38,285 nt of DNA from a bacterium (GCA_026706565.1 JAPOYM010000173.1:1-38285); one strand, 5' to 3'. Shown: positions 20,266 to 29,476, counted from the first letter of the stretch. A program made the numbers and translations. Notes: generated by a model not told the origin, from the sequence alone.

Positions 20266-21896
20266 CGGATCGCCTCCAAGGATGCGGCCAGGACGTCCCG
20301 GCCCACGCCGCGCACGGGCTCGGGCCCGTTCGGACCGTCGAGCACCAAGGTGAGCCCGCCGACGGCCTTCTTGTCCCGGCCGAACAGGTCGATGAGCCCC
20401 CCGGAGTCGACGCCCGCGGGCAGCGTGGCGCCGAGACCGTAGGCGCTCACCACCTGCCGGTGCTCGGCCACCCTACCGCCGTCGATGCGCCCCAGCCGCA
20501 GCGCCACCTCGGCGGCGTAGACCAGACCCACCGCCACCGCCTCGCCGTGTCGCAGGCCGAAGCCGCCGGCGATCTCGAGGGCGTGGGCCAGCGTGTGGCC
20601 GTAGTTCAACAGCATGCGTCGCCCCGACTCCCGCTCGTCGGAGGCCACGATCTCGGCCTTCAGCGCCACGCAGCGGGCGATGCGCTGCTCCAGCGGCAGG
20701 GCGGCCATCGCAGCGGCGTCGATCCGCCCCGAACCGGCGCCGCCCAGGAAGCAGTACTTGGCCATCTCGCCTAGGCCCGAGCGGTACTCGGCGGGGGGCA
20801 GCGTGTCCAGCACCTCGGTGTCGCAGAGCACCAGCGACGGCTGCCAGAAGGCCCCTACCAGGTTCTTGCCCTCGGGCAGGTTCACGCCCGTCTTGCCGCC
20901 GATGGCGGCGTCGATCTGACCCAGCAGCGTGGTGGGGACGAACACCACCGGGGTGCCCCGGTGGTAGACGGCGGCGGCGAACCCCGCCACATCGGTGACG
21001 AGACCGCCCCCGACCGCCACCACCGCGTCGCCGCGCGTGAGGCCGAAGCGACTGAAGCGTCGGCAGAGATCCTCCACGGTGGCCAGCGACTTGGACCGCT
21101 CCCCCGCCGGGATGGTGAACGTCTCGCTCGTGATCCCGGCGCCGGGGTCCGCCTCCACCCCGATGCCGTCGGAGGTCACCACGGCGACCCGGCGCGGGAC
21201 CGCCGGCAGGCAGGCGGCCAACTCGGCGGCCAGCAGGTTCCGCACGCCGGGACCCACCAGCACGTCGTAGGAGCGCTTGCCGAGCCCGACGCGGATGCGG
21301 GAGAGCCCGGTCCCGTCCTCGCCCCCCTCGCCGCTGCCGTCCCCGGCATCACCCTCGCCGGTCGCCATCCACCCGCGGACGCGGGTCAGGCGTGTCGCCA
21401 GAGCGGAGGCCGCCTCACGCTCCGAGAGCTCGTCGGCATCCAGAACGACGTCAGCCACCTCGTCGTACCAGCGGTCGCGCTCGGCTGTCAGCTCGCGCAG
21501 TTCCGCCATCAGCGCCTCGTCGCCCTCCGCTCCCGCCAGCAGGGGCCGCCCCGACCCGTCACCCAGCCGGGCGGCCAGCACCTCGGGCCGCACCCGCAGC
21601 CAGCAGACCACGGCCCCGGCCAACTGGACACGGTTGGCGGCGACGGTCACCACGCCGCCGCCGGTGGCCACCACCAAGGGCTCGGCGCTCGCCAGAACCT
21701 CGGCGAGGATCTCGCTCTCGCGGCGGCGGAACCCGGCCTCACCCTCGGCCTCGAAGATCTCCGGGATCGAGCGCCCCGCCGCGCCGGCTACCAACTCGTC
21801 GCAGTCCACGAAACGGCGCCCCAGCACGAGCGCCAGCCTCCGCCCCACCTCGGACTTACCCGAGCCCATCATCCCCACAAGGGCAACGTGACGCAC
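20262..21896 (-). CDS. aroKB: Fused shikimate kinase / 3-dehydroquinate synthase
   Basis: N-terminal VRHVALVGMMGSGKSEVGRRLALVLGRRFVDCDELV...VVATGGGVV (AroK); C-terminal GDAVVAVGGGLVTDVAGFAAAVYHRGTPVVFVPTTLLGQIDAAIGGKTGVNLPEGKNLVGAFWQP (AroB); one uninterrupted ORF. Confidence 0.95.
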   Translation of the reverse strand: MRHVALVGMMGSGKSEVGRRLALVLGRRFVDCDELVAGAAGRSIPEIFEAEGEAGFRRRESEILAEVLASAEPLVVATGGGVVTVAANRVQLAGAVVCWLRVRPEVLAARLGDGSGRPLLAGAEGDEALMAELRELTAERDRWYDEVADVVLDADELSEREAASALATRLTRVRGWMATGEGDAGDGSGEGGEDGTGLSRIRVGLGKRSYDVLVGPGVRNLLAAELAACLPAVPRRVAVVTSDGIGVEADPGAGITSETFTIPAGERSKSLATVEDLCRRFSRFGLTRGDAVVAVGGGLVTDVAGFAAAVYHRGTPVVFVPTTLLGQIDAAIGGKTGVNLPEGKNLVGAFWQPSLVLCDTEVLDTLPPAEYRSGLGEMAKYCFLGGAGSGRIDAAAMAALPLEQRIARCVALKAEIVASDERESGRRMLLNYGHTLAHALEIAGGFGLRHGEAVAVGLVYAAEVALRLGRIDGGRVAEHRQVVSAYGLGATLPAGVDSGGLIDLFGRDKKAVGGLTLVLDGPNGPEPVRGVGRDVLAASLEAIR

Positions 21897-21933
21897 GGAT
21901 CCGAGGCTACCGGCCACACCACGCCGGGCTCGT

Positions 21934-22037
21934 GAGCTATACGCCGAACAACCTCCACCCCGCCGCGCTCGCGGACAGCAGCCTCTCCACGCACCCCGCA
22001 CTCGGGAGCTATGCGCCGAACAACCTGCGCCCCGCCG
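21934..22037. repeat. Direct repeat, two 32 bp copies (21934-21965, 22006-22037), period 72 bp
   Basis: GAGCTATACGCCGAACAACCTCCACCCCGCCG versus GAGCTATGCGCCGAACAACCTGCGCCCCGCCG, 29/32 identical; weaker similarity extends upstream. Confidence 0.85.
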
Positions 22038-22139
22038 GCCAGCGCTTGAGTCGAGGACTTGGCAGACTCCGGCGATCGGAGGCGCGTCAGTTTTCGGCGG
22101 GAAGCGACGGCGGCGAGTGCATGAGAGATCCTCCCCTGA

Positions 22140-22369
22140 GTCCTCAACATTGCCTGGGCCTGGTCGGCCGGATTCTCGGCGCCGACCGTCGGCGCACGAA
22201 TCGCCGCGCGTTTGCCTCGGCGGTGGTCGTTTCGCAGTTCGTCGCTTCGATGCTGGCGGGAACGCTCGACGAGCAGCACGCTTTCTCCTGCATCGGCGAG
22301 CACCCCAGCGACGACGCCTCCGACAATGCCCGCCCCTGTGCCGATGCCAAAGCGCTTGTTTTCACCCAA
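22140..22369 (-). pseudogene. N-terminal fragment of a GMC-type FAD-dependent oxidoreductase
   Basis: GIGTGAGIVGGVVAGVLADAGESVLLVERSRQHRSDELRNDHRRGKRAAIRAPTVGAENPAD; dinucleotide-binding GxGxxGG fold, then breaks off. Confidence 0.65.
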
Positions 22370-22446
22370 TACATTGACACCCAGGATTACCTTGCTGACC
22401 AGCTTCGAACACTTACCGTGAATGGTCGCTCAATCGGCGTTCACTG
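22337..22446 (+). pseudogene. Short fragment resembling a SNF2/superfamily-2 helicase C-terminal domain
   Basis: DAKALVFTQYIDTQDYLADQLRTLTVNGRSIGVH*; resembles the K-V-L-V-F-T-Q-Y/F-x-D-T-x-x-Y-L start of HELICc domains. Confidence 0.45.
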
Positions 22447-23100
22447 ACCCATTCCGCACTGCAAGTCGGAAACACATCCCGCCTTGCGCCGCCGTATTGC
22501 CAAGTAGGCGCGAGAGCCAGGGGTTAGGACGACCACTTCATGAAGACCCAGGCCGTCGTCTGCGAGCATCTCGGTGGAGTGTGTCGACAGGAGAACCTGA
22601 ATTCCTTTGCGTCTAGTCACGCGACTAAGCATCGAGGGGAGTTGGCGAACGACCGCCGAGTGCAGTGACAATTCTGGCTCCTCGAGTAGAACAAGCCGAT
22701 TCGTCTTCGACGCCCGCTCCTGCATCATCCAAAGTAGCCCGATAAGGCGTAGGGTCCCATCGGAGAAGTCTTGCTCATCCTGTAGCGCGCCCTTCACACG
22801 CCAATGCTGATAGCGCGCCTGCAAGTGAGGCATGCCAACCTCATCGCGAACAAGTTGCAGTTCTTCGAGTTGTGGAACCGCTCGCTTCAGTGCCTCATTC
22901 ACATGTCGCAAGCGGGACTCACGACTCCTTACTGAAGTCTCTGCTACACGCACTAGGAAATCGCTCCCGAAAGGATCGCGGCTCGAACTCTGGCCAGCCT
23001 CAGATTCACGAATAATCTGCGGCACGAGATGCAGGTAACGGACACCTGTCAGGAAGTCCACAACGGCGCGGAACTGGCGATCGGAATTCCGGGTTCCGTG
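22441..23100 (-). pseudogene. AAA-family (OLD/RecF-like, AAA_21) ATPase lacking its N-terminal Walker A half
   Basis: FRAVVDFLTGVRYLHLVPQIIRE...QDFSDGTLRLIGLLWMMQ...RLVLLEEPELSLHSAVVRQLPSMLSRV...IQVLLSTHSTEMLADDGLGLHEVVVLTPG; Walker B and downstream present, no Walker A; open frame runs into the ruvX 5' end. Confidence 0.8.
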
Positions 23101-23124
23101 GCGAACCGCGTTACTGTCGGGTGC

Positions 23125-23556
23125 GTGCGGGCCTTGGGAGTCGACCTCGGGACACGGCGGATCGGGCTGGCGCTCTCTGACTCCGGCGGACTCGTCGCCA
23201 CGCCCCTAGAAGTGCTGGAGCGCTGCGGGTCGGAGGCCCGGGACCACGCCGCCATCGCCGAGGTGGCGGCCGAGCGCGACGTCGCGGTGTTGGTGGTGGG
23301 ACTGCCGATCTCACTGGACGGATCGATGGGCCCGGCGGCCCGGGCGGCCCGCGCCGAGATCGCGCGCCTCGAGGCAGCGGTCGGGGTCCCGGTGGAGACC
23401 TGCGACGAGCGCTTCAGCACCGCCGCCGCCGAGCAGCGCCTCGACATGGGCGAAGTGCGCGGACCCAAGCGGCGCCAAGTGGTGGACATGGTGGCCGCCG
23501 CCGTGCTGCTGCAGTCCTGGCTCGACGCCCGCCGCCGCCAACCCCGGGCCACATGA
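23125..23556 (+). CDS. ruvX: Holliday junction resolvase-like protein RuvX/YqgF
   Basis: VRALGVDLGTRRIGLALSDSGGLVATPLEVLER...VLVVGLPISLDGSMGPAARAARAEIARL...DERFSTAAAEQRL. Confidence 0.93.
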   Translation: MRALGVDLGTRRIGLALSDSGGLVATPLEVLERCGSEARDHAAIAEVAAERDVAVLVVGLPISLDGSMGPAARAARAEIARLEAAVGVPVETCDERFSTAAAEQRLDMGEVRGPKRRQVVDMVAAAVLLQSWLDARRRQPRAT

Positions 23557-24773
23557 GCAGCGACCGCGACCAGCCCGGCATCGATCCCCTGCTTAGCCGG
23601 GAGGCGCCCGAGGCCGACCCGGCGGGGGGCGCCGGGCCCCGCGAACCGGCGACCGGCGACATGCTGTTGGACCCCGAGGCGATCGCCGAGGACGAGGCGC
23701 TGTTCTTCGGCGACGACACTTGGATCCGCTTCCGGCGGCCCTGGGGGTTCTGGCGGCGCCTGCTGGTGCTCGGCGGCGGCTTGGCGCTCGTGCTCGGCGG
23801 CGCCTTCTGGTGGGGCTACTCGTGGCTGCAGCGCCAACTCGACCCTCCCGGCGAACCGCAGGGCCGGCTCGTCGTGGAGATCCCCAGCGGCGCCGGCGTC
23901 AACGACATCGCCCGCATCCTCGCCGGCGAGGGCGTGGTCGCCAACGCCACAATCGCCCGCCTCTGGTGGCGCGACGCCGAGGGCCTCCAAGCCGGCCACT
24001 ACTACTTCGCCGGGAACATGTCGGTGGCGGAGGCCAGGGAGGTGCTCGAGGCGGGACCGATCCCGCCGGCTTTCGAGAGCATCACCATCCCCGAAGGGCT
24101 CTGGCTCAGCGAGGTCGCCGACCGCCTGCTGGACTCGCTGCCGGAGTTCGATCCCGCCGAGCTGCAGACCGCCATGACTGACGGCGGCATCCGTTCCCGG
24201 TTCATGCCTGAGGGCGTCACCAGCCTCGAAGGGGTGCTGTTCCCCGACACCTACCAGGTGGACGAGGGCGGCGTGGGCGACGAGCGGGATCTCCTGCGCC
24301 GGATGGTCGAGCAGTTCGACACCGTCGCCGGCGAGATCGGATATGACAACGCCCTAGCACGGATCGGTCTGGAGCCCTACCAGCTGCTCGTGGCCGCGTC
24401 CATCGTGGAGGAGGAGGCCTCGCGCTCCGAGGACCGCCCCAAGGTGGCCAGAGTCATCTACAACCGCCTGAACGCCGGGATGAAGTTGGAGATGGACGCC
24501 ACAGTGCTCTACGCCATCGGACAGCGCAAGAGCTCCATCACATCGTCGGAACTCGACGTCGACTCGCCCTACAACACCCGCAAGTTCCCAGGGCTTCCCC
24601 CCACGCCGATCGCCGCGCCCGGAAGGGAGTCGCTGCTGGCCGCCATGAACCCCGAGCCGGGGCCGTGGCTGTTCTTCGTGCTAGTGGAGCGCGACGGAAC
24701 GCTGTTCTTCACCGACGACTACGACGAGTTCCTCGTCCGGGCTAACGACGCCCGCGCCCGAGCAGTGTTCTGA
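23553..24773 (+). CDS. mltG: Endolytic murein transglycosylase MltG
   Basis: Transmembrane segment; LVAASIVEEEASRSEDRPKVARVIYNRLNAGMKLEMDATVLYAIG...SPYNTRKFPGLPPTPIAAPGRESLLAAMNPEPGPWLFFV. Confidence 0.95.
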   Translation: MSSDRDQPGIDPLLSREAPEADPAGGAGPREPATGDMLLDPEAIAEDEALFFGDDTWIRFRRPWGFWRRLLVLGGGLALVLGGAFWWGYSWLQRQLDPPGEPQGRLVVEIPSGAGVNDIARILAGEGVVANATIARLWWRDAEGLQAGHYYFAGNMSVAEAREVLEAGPIPPAFESITIPEGLWLSEVADRLLDSLPEFDPAELQTAMTDGGIRSRFMPEGVTSLEGVLFPDTYQVDEGGVGDERDLLRRMVEQFDTVAGEIGYDNALARIGLEPYQLLVAASIVEEEASRSEDRPKVARVIYNRLNAGMKLEMDATVLYAIGQRKSSITSSELDVDSPYNTRKFPGLPPTPIAAPGRESLLAAMNPEPGPWLFFVLVERDGTLFFTDDYDEFLVRANDARARAVF

Positions 24774-25621
24774 TGGACCAGAGGAGGCGCCTCAGCGGGC
24801 ATACCCGCCTAGCGGTCGTGATCGGCGACCCGGTCCGCCATTCGCTGTCGCCGGCCATCCACAACGCCGGCTTCGCCGCGCTCGGCATGGACTGGGCTTT
24901 CCTGGCCTGCGAGGTGCCCGAAGGGCGGGTTCCCGAGGCCCTCGCGGGGGCGGTGGCGCTGGGAGTCGAGGGGCTCTCGGTGACGATGCCCCACAAGGCC
25001 GCCGCAGCCGCCGCGGTCGACGAGCTCTCCGCCACGGCGCGCCTGCTGGGCGCCGTGAACTGCGTGTCGCGCCGCGGCGACCGCCTCGTCGGTCACAGCA
25101 CCGACGGCGGCGGCTTCACCGACGCGCTGGCCGATGAGGCCGGCTGGGTTCCGGCCGGGGCGCGGTGTGCGGTGCTCGGGGCGGGCGGCGCGGCGCGGGC
25201 GGTCACGCTGGCGTTGTCCGAAGCCGGGGCAGCAGAGGTGGCGGTCGTGAACCGGACCCAGGGGAACGCCGAGGCCGCCGCCGCGCTGGCGCGAGACCGG
25301 GGCCGCGTCGCCCAGCCCGCCGAGGTCGGCGGCTTCGACCTAATAGTCAACGCCACACCGCTGGGGATGAGCGGCCACAGCGGCGCCCCGATGCCCTTGG
25401 ACCCAGACCTGCTGCGGCCCGATCAGCTGCTCGTGGACCTCATCTACGAGCCGGCCGAGACGGCCCTGCTGGCCGCGGCGCGCCGACGGGGCCTGCGCGC
25501 CTTCAACGGTGTGCGCATGCTGGTCCACCAGGCCGCCCGGGCCTTCGGGCTGTGGACCGGTGCCGAGGCGCCGGTAGACGCCATGGTGGCGGCCACGGAG
25601 CAGGCCCTGGCCCAGCGCTGA
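24773..25621 (+). CDS. aroE: Shikimate dehydrogenase
   Basis: TRLAVVIGDPVRHSLSPAIHNAGFAALGMDWAFLAC...GLSVTMPHKAAAA...GHSTDGGGFTDAL...VLGAGGAARAVTLALSEAG. Confidence 0.95.
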   Translation: MDQRRRLSGHTRLAVVIGDPVRHSLSPAIHNAGFAALGMDWAFLACEVPEGRVPEALAGAVALGVEGLSVTMPHKAAAAAAVDELSATARLLGAVNCVSRRGDRLVGHSTDGGGFTDALADEAGWVPAGARCAVLGAGGAARAVTLALSEAGAAEVAVVNRTQGNAEAAAALARDRGRVAQPAEVGGFDLIVNATPLGMSGHSGAPMPLDPDLLRPDQLLVDLIYEPAETALLAAARRRGLRAFNGVRMLVHQAARAFGLWTGAEAPVDAMVAATEQALAQR

Positions 25622-25676
25622 CCGCGCCCAGGAGACCACGCTTCAGAGTCACCCCGTCATCACGACGGAGGAGAAC

Positions 25677-28271
25677 TCAGGCTCGGGCGCGCTGGTCCGC
25701 CGCTGCCCGGCGCACCAGATCCAGGGCCTCGTCGAGGCGGGCGGCGTCCTTGCCGCCGGCGGTGGCGAAGTCGGGGTTGCGGCCCCCTCCCCCCCCGACC
25801 AGCTTGAGGGCGTCGACCAACAGGTCGGAGGCGTGCCAGCCGGCACCCGGCACGGCCGCGGCCACGAACGCCACGCCGCCCCCGGCCGACGCGGTGGCCA
25901 GAACCACCCCGGTCACGCCCTCGCGGTCGCGCACAGAGGTTGCCAGATCGCGCAGCTCGTTGCGGTCGACCTCCTCCACCCGGGCCACCACCAAGCCGTC
26001 GTCGGCGGCTGCGGCCAGGTCGCCGGCGCGGTCGCCGGCCGCCTGTCGGCGCAGGTTCTTCAACTCGTCCCGCAGGGCCTTCAGCTCGCCGGCCCAGCGG
26101 CCCGCTCCCTCCACCACGTCCTCGGGCGGTACGCCGAGCACGCCGGCCGCCTCCGCTAGGCGCGACTCGGCGCGGCGCAGGCGCAGGATCGGACCGTGGC
26201 CGCACACCGCCTCGAGGCGGCGGATGTTCGACCCTATGGACCCCTCAGAGACGATCTTCAACGGCCCGATGTCGCCGAGCGCCCGCACATGCGTGCCGCC
26301 GCAGAGCTCGATGGAACGCGGGCCGGCCTCCAGCACGCGCACGACCTCGCCGTACTTGTCGCCGAAGAACGAGACAGCCCCCAGCGCCTTGGCCTCATCC
26401 ATGGTCGTCTCGTAGTGGCGGCACGGCGGGTTGTCCAGGATCTCCTCGTTGGCGAGGTCCTCGATGGCATCGATCTCGTCGTCGCTAAGGCCGCTGTAGT
26501 GGCTGAAATCGAAACGGAGCCGGTCGGGGGCCACCAGCGAGCCCTGCTGGCGGACGTGGCTGCCGAGCACCTCCCGCAGCGCCCAGTGCAGGATGTGGGT
26601 GCCGGTGTGGTGGCGGCGGATGGCGGCGCGCCGCTCGGCGTCGATGACCGCCCGCACGCTCTGGCCGGGCCGCAGGCGTCCTGTCGCACCCTCGACGTGG
26701 TGCAGGTGCAGGCCCGCCACGACGTAGGTGGTGTCGCTGACCGCCAGCGCCTCGTCGCCGCCGTCCGGGTAGAGCGCGCCGGTGTCGCCGATCTGCCCGC
26801 CGGCCTCGGCGTAGAACGGGGTGCGGTCCAACACGACGCCCAGTTCGGTCACCACCAGCACCCGCCCGGTTGACTCGTCGCGGTCTCGGCCCACAAACTC
26901 GGTCTCGCCGAACTCCTCCAGCACCTCCAGGTAGACGCTCAGATCGGAGGCCGCGGTGGAGCGAGCGGCGAAGTCCTCCCGGGCCCGGCGACGCTGCTGG
27001 TCCAGTTCGGCCTCGAACCCCTCGCTGTCCAACTCCACGCCTCGCTCGCGGGCGATCTCCTCGGTCACCTCGAAGGGGAATCCGTAGGTGTCGTGCAGCA
27101 GGAACGTCACGCCGCCCCCCAGCGGCTCGCCCGCCTCGAGGCCCGCCAGCGCCTCGTCCAGCAGCACCGAGCCCTTCCCGAGGGTCTCCCGGAAGCGCAC
27201 CTCCTCCCGTTCGGTGACGTCGCGGATGAAGGCGTGGTTGCCGAGCAGTTCGGGGTAATCATGGCCCATGATCTCGACCACCTCGTCCACCAGGAGGGGG
27301 GTCACGACGCTGTTCACACCCAGCAGGTAGGCGTGACGGATGGCGCGGCGCATAATCCGGCGCAGCACGTGGCCGCGCTCGGAGTTGGACGGGAAAACGC
27401 CGTCGCCGATGAGGAACGCCATCGTGCGGGCGTGCTCGGCGAGGATGCGCAGCGACACGTCGGAGGATTCGGAATCGCCGAGCCGCACACCGGAAAGTTC
27501 GGAGGCCTTGGCGACCAACCGCGCCATCTCGTCGATCTCGAAGACCGAGTCCACTCCCTGCAGCAGGGTCAGGACCCGCTCCAGACCGGCGCCGGTGTCG
27601 ATGCTGGGTCTGGGCAGGGGAACCATCGAGCCGTCGGCCTGCTGCTCGAACTGCATGAACACCAGGTTCCAGAACTCCACGTAGCGCTCGTCGCCGCCGT
27701 GCGCCGGCCCGCCGCCGGGCCCGTACGCCTCGCCCTTGTCGAAGAAGATCTCCGAGCACGGCCCGCAGGGGCCGGTGTCACCCATGCGCCAGAAGTTGTC
27801 CTCGTCCAGTCGCTGGATCCGCTCGGCGGGCACGCCCACGGCGTCATACCAGATCTCGGCGGCCTCGTCGTCGCTGAGGTGGACCGTGATCCAGAGCCGC
27901 TCGGGGTCGAACCCGAGGCGCTCGGTGGCGAGCTCCCAGGCCCAGGCGATGGCGTCCTCCTTGAAGTAGTCGCCGAAGCTGAAGTTGCCGAGCATCTCGA
28001 AGAAGCTGAGGTGCCGGCGGGTGCGGCCGATCTCGTCGAGGTCGTTCTGCTTGCCGCCGGCGCGCACACACTTCTGCACCGTCGTGGCCCGCTTGTAGGG
28101 CGACGGTTCGGTTCCCACGAAATAGGACTTGAACGGCACCATCCCGGCGACGGTGAACAGCAGCGTAGGGTCGTAGGGAATCAGGCTGGCCGAGGGGACG
28201 ATCGTGTGGTCGCGCTCGGCGAAGAAGCCGGTGAAGATGCTGCGCAGCTCGCGTGCTGTGGTTCCGGGCAT
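25677..28271 (-). CDS. alaS: Alanyl-tRNA synthetase
   Basis: 864 aa; TARELRSIFTGFFAERDHTIVPSASLIPYDPTLLFTVAGMVPFKSYFVG; HHTGTHILHWALREVLG; CRHYETTMDEAKALGAVSFFGDKYGEVVRV; GGGGGRNPDFATAGGKD. Confidence 0.98.
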   Translation of the reverse strand: MPGTTARELRSIFTGFFAERDHTIVPSASLIPYDPTLLFTVAGMVPFKSYFVGTEPSPYKRATTVQKCVRAGGKQNDLDEIGRTRRHLSFFEMLGNFSFGDYFKEDAIAWAWELATERLGFDPERLWITVHLSDDEAAEIWYDAVGVPAERIQRLDEDNFWRMGDTGPCGPCSEIFFDKGEAYGPGGGPAHGGDERYVEFWNLVFMQFEQQADGSMVPLPRPSIDTGAGLERVLTLLQGVDSVFEIDEMARLVAKASELSGVRLGDSESSDVSLRILAEHARTMAFLIGDGVFPSNSERGHVLRRIMRRAIRHAYLLGVNSVVTPLLVDEVVEIMGHDYPELLGNHAFIRDVTEREEVRFRETLGKGSVLLDEALAGLEAGEPLGGGVTFLLHDTYGFPFEVTEEIARERGVELDSEGFEAELDQQRRRAREDFAARSTAASDLSVYLEVLEEFGETEFVGRDRDESTGRVLVVTELGVVLDRTPFYAEAGGQIGDTGALYPDGGDEALAVSDTTYVVAGLHLHHVEGATGRLRPGQSVRAVIDAERRAAIRRHHTGTHILHWALREVLGSHVRQQGSLVAPDRLRFDFSHYSGLSDDEIDAIEDLANEEILDNPPCRHYETTMDEAKALGAVSFFGDKYGEVVRVLEAGPRSIELCGGTHVRALGDIGPLKIVSEGSIGSNIRRLEAVCGHGPILRLRRAESRLAEAAGVLGVPPEDVVEGAGRWAGELKALRDELKNLRRQAAGDRAGDLAAAADDGLVVARVEEVDRNELRDLATSVRDREGVTGVVLATASAGGGVAFVAAAVPGAGWHASDLLVDALKLVGGGGGRNPDFATAGGKDAARLDEALDLVRRAAADQRARA

Positions 28272-28354
28272 GGCGTGGGGCTGGGGTCGTTCGTGCGGCC
28301 CGCTCCGGGGAGCAGGATTCCGGGTCGAGGGTATTGCCCGAGGGACCGAAGGTG

Positions 28355-29152
28355 CTACTCGGGCCGGCCGCCGGTCCTGCGCGCGGTGCGCAGAGCCTGG
28401 CGGCCCTCCTCTAGGGCCGCGGAGATCTCGCGGGTGACCTCCCGGATCGACTCGACTAGCTGGCGGGCCGAGGCGGTCGGCGCACCGGCGGCGGTCCCGC
28501 GGTCCGCTGCGGCGGCGGCAGCGTCGACGCCTGCGTCACCCCCGCCGCGGGTCGTGGCGCCCCGGCGGTCGGATCGGGCGGCCGTGCCGCGCAGCTGGAT
28601 CTCTCCGGCAGCCAACCGGGCGGCAGCGCAGCGCAGCTGGACCTGCGCTGCGGCCAACCGGGCAGCGGCGAGCCCGGAGACCGCCCTGTAGCCGGCGCGC
28701 AGCAGGTACGTGGCCCCCCGGCGCGCCCAGGGGGCCCGACGCGAGGGTCTGGGGGCCTCGGCAGCGCTCCCGCCTCCCGAACCCGTGGGGGGCGGCTCGT
28801 CGCCGGCGGCGGGCCGGGAGGGGGCTGCGCGGCGGAACAGCGAGGCGGCCGCGGCGAGCGGCTCGACGAGTGCGCGATGGGTCGCCCGCGACAGCGAGTC
28901 GGCCCGCTCCGAGACGGCCTCGGCCACGTCCAGCAGGCCGCCGACCCGCTGCACCTCGCCGGTCACCCTCCCCGACGCCTCCTCGATGCGCCGCACGGCA
29001 GGCAGCAGGTCGCGGCGGATCTCACCCAGCAGTCGGCGCAGATCCTTCAGCGCCCGGCTGAGGCTCACCCCCACAGCGCCGAGCACCGCCACCGCCACCA
29101 CCACAGCCGCACAGGCCAGCACCACGGCAAGCTCGCCACCACTCACGGTCAC
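28355..29152 (-). CDS. DUF948-like membrane-anchored coiled-coil protein
   Basis: N-terminal TM ELAVVLACAAVVVAVAVLGAVGVSLSRALKDLRRLLGEIRRDLLPAVRRIEEASGRV; Ala/Arg-rich low-complexity tail; next to alaS. Confidence 0.7.
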   Translation of the reverse strand: MTVSGGELAVVLACAAVVVAVAVLGAVGVSLSRALKDLRRLLGEIRRDLLPAVRRIEEASGRVTGEVQRVGGLLDVAEAVSERADSLSRATHRALVEPLAAAASLFRRAAPSRPAAGDEPPPTGSGGGSAAEAPRPSRRAPWARRGATYLLRAGYRAVSGLAAARLAAAQVQLRCAAARLAAGEIQLRGTAARSDRRGATTRGGGDAGVDAAAAAADRGTAAGAPTASARQLVESIREVTREISAALEEGRQALRTARRTGGRPE

Positions 29153-29230
29153 TCTCCCCGGCCGACCCGCGCCTAGAAGCCAGGATACCCGCCCTCTTCG
29201 CTGGTGCCCGCACGACCGCAGCCAGCTTGC

Positions 29231-29476
29231 TCAGCCAGCTACCTCGATGAGCAGGCGGCAGTGGTCGCTGGGCCCCCACTCTTCGACGGTGTTCAAGGCG
29301 CGGGCCGTGACCTCGTTGTGGAAGCCGCGTGAGGCGAACACGTAGTCGAACTGACTGAGGGCGTCCGCGGGCTTCCCCGCCTCTTGGAGCAGCGCCACAT
29401 CGGCGTCCATCTCCGCGAGCCGGCGCCACGCCTTGTGCCTCATCGCGATGTTCCAACACACAACCGTCGTCGCCAT
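29231..29476 (-). pseudogene. Internally deleted endonuclease/exonuclease/phosphatase (EEP) family remnant
   Basis: 81 aa: N-terminal TTVVCWNIAMRHKAWRRLAEMDADVALLQEAGKP joined in frame to C-terminal QFDYVFASRGFHNEVTARALNTVEEWGPSDHCRLLIEV; the central catalytic region is absent. Confidence 0.75.

Noticed and set aside
25654-25668. CCGTC-ATCAC-GACGG hairpin between aroE and alaS as a terminator
   Set aside because: Only a 5 bp stem with no U-tract; too weak to call.
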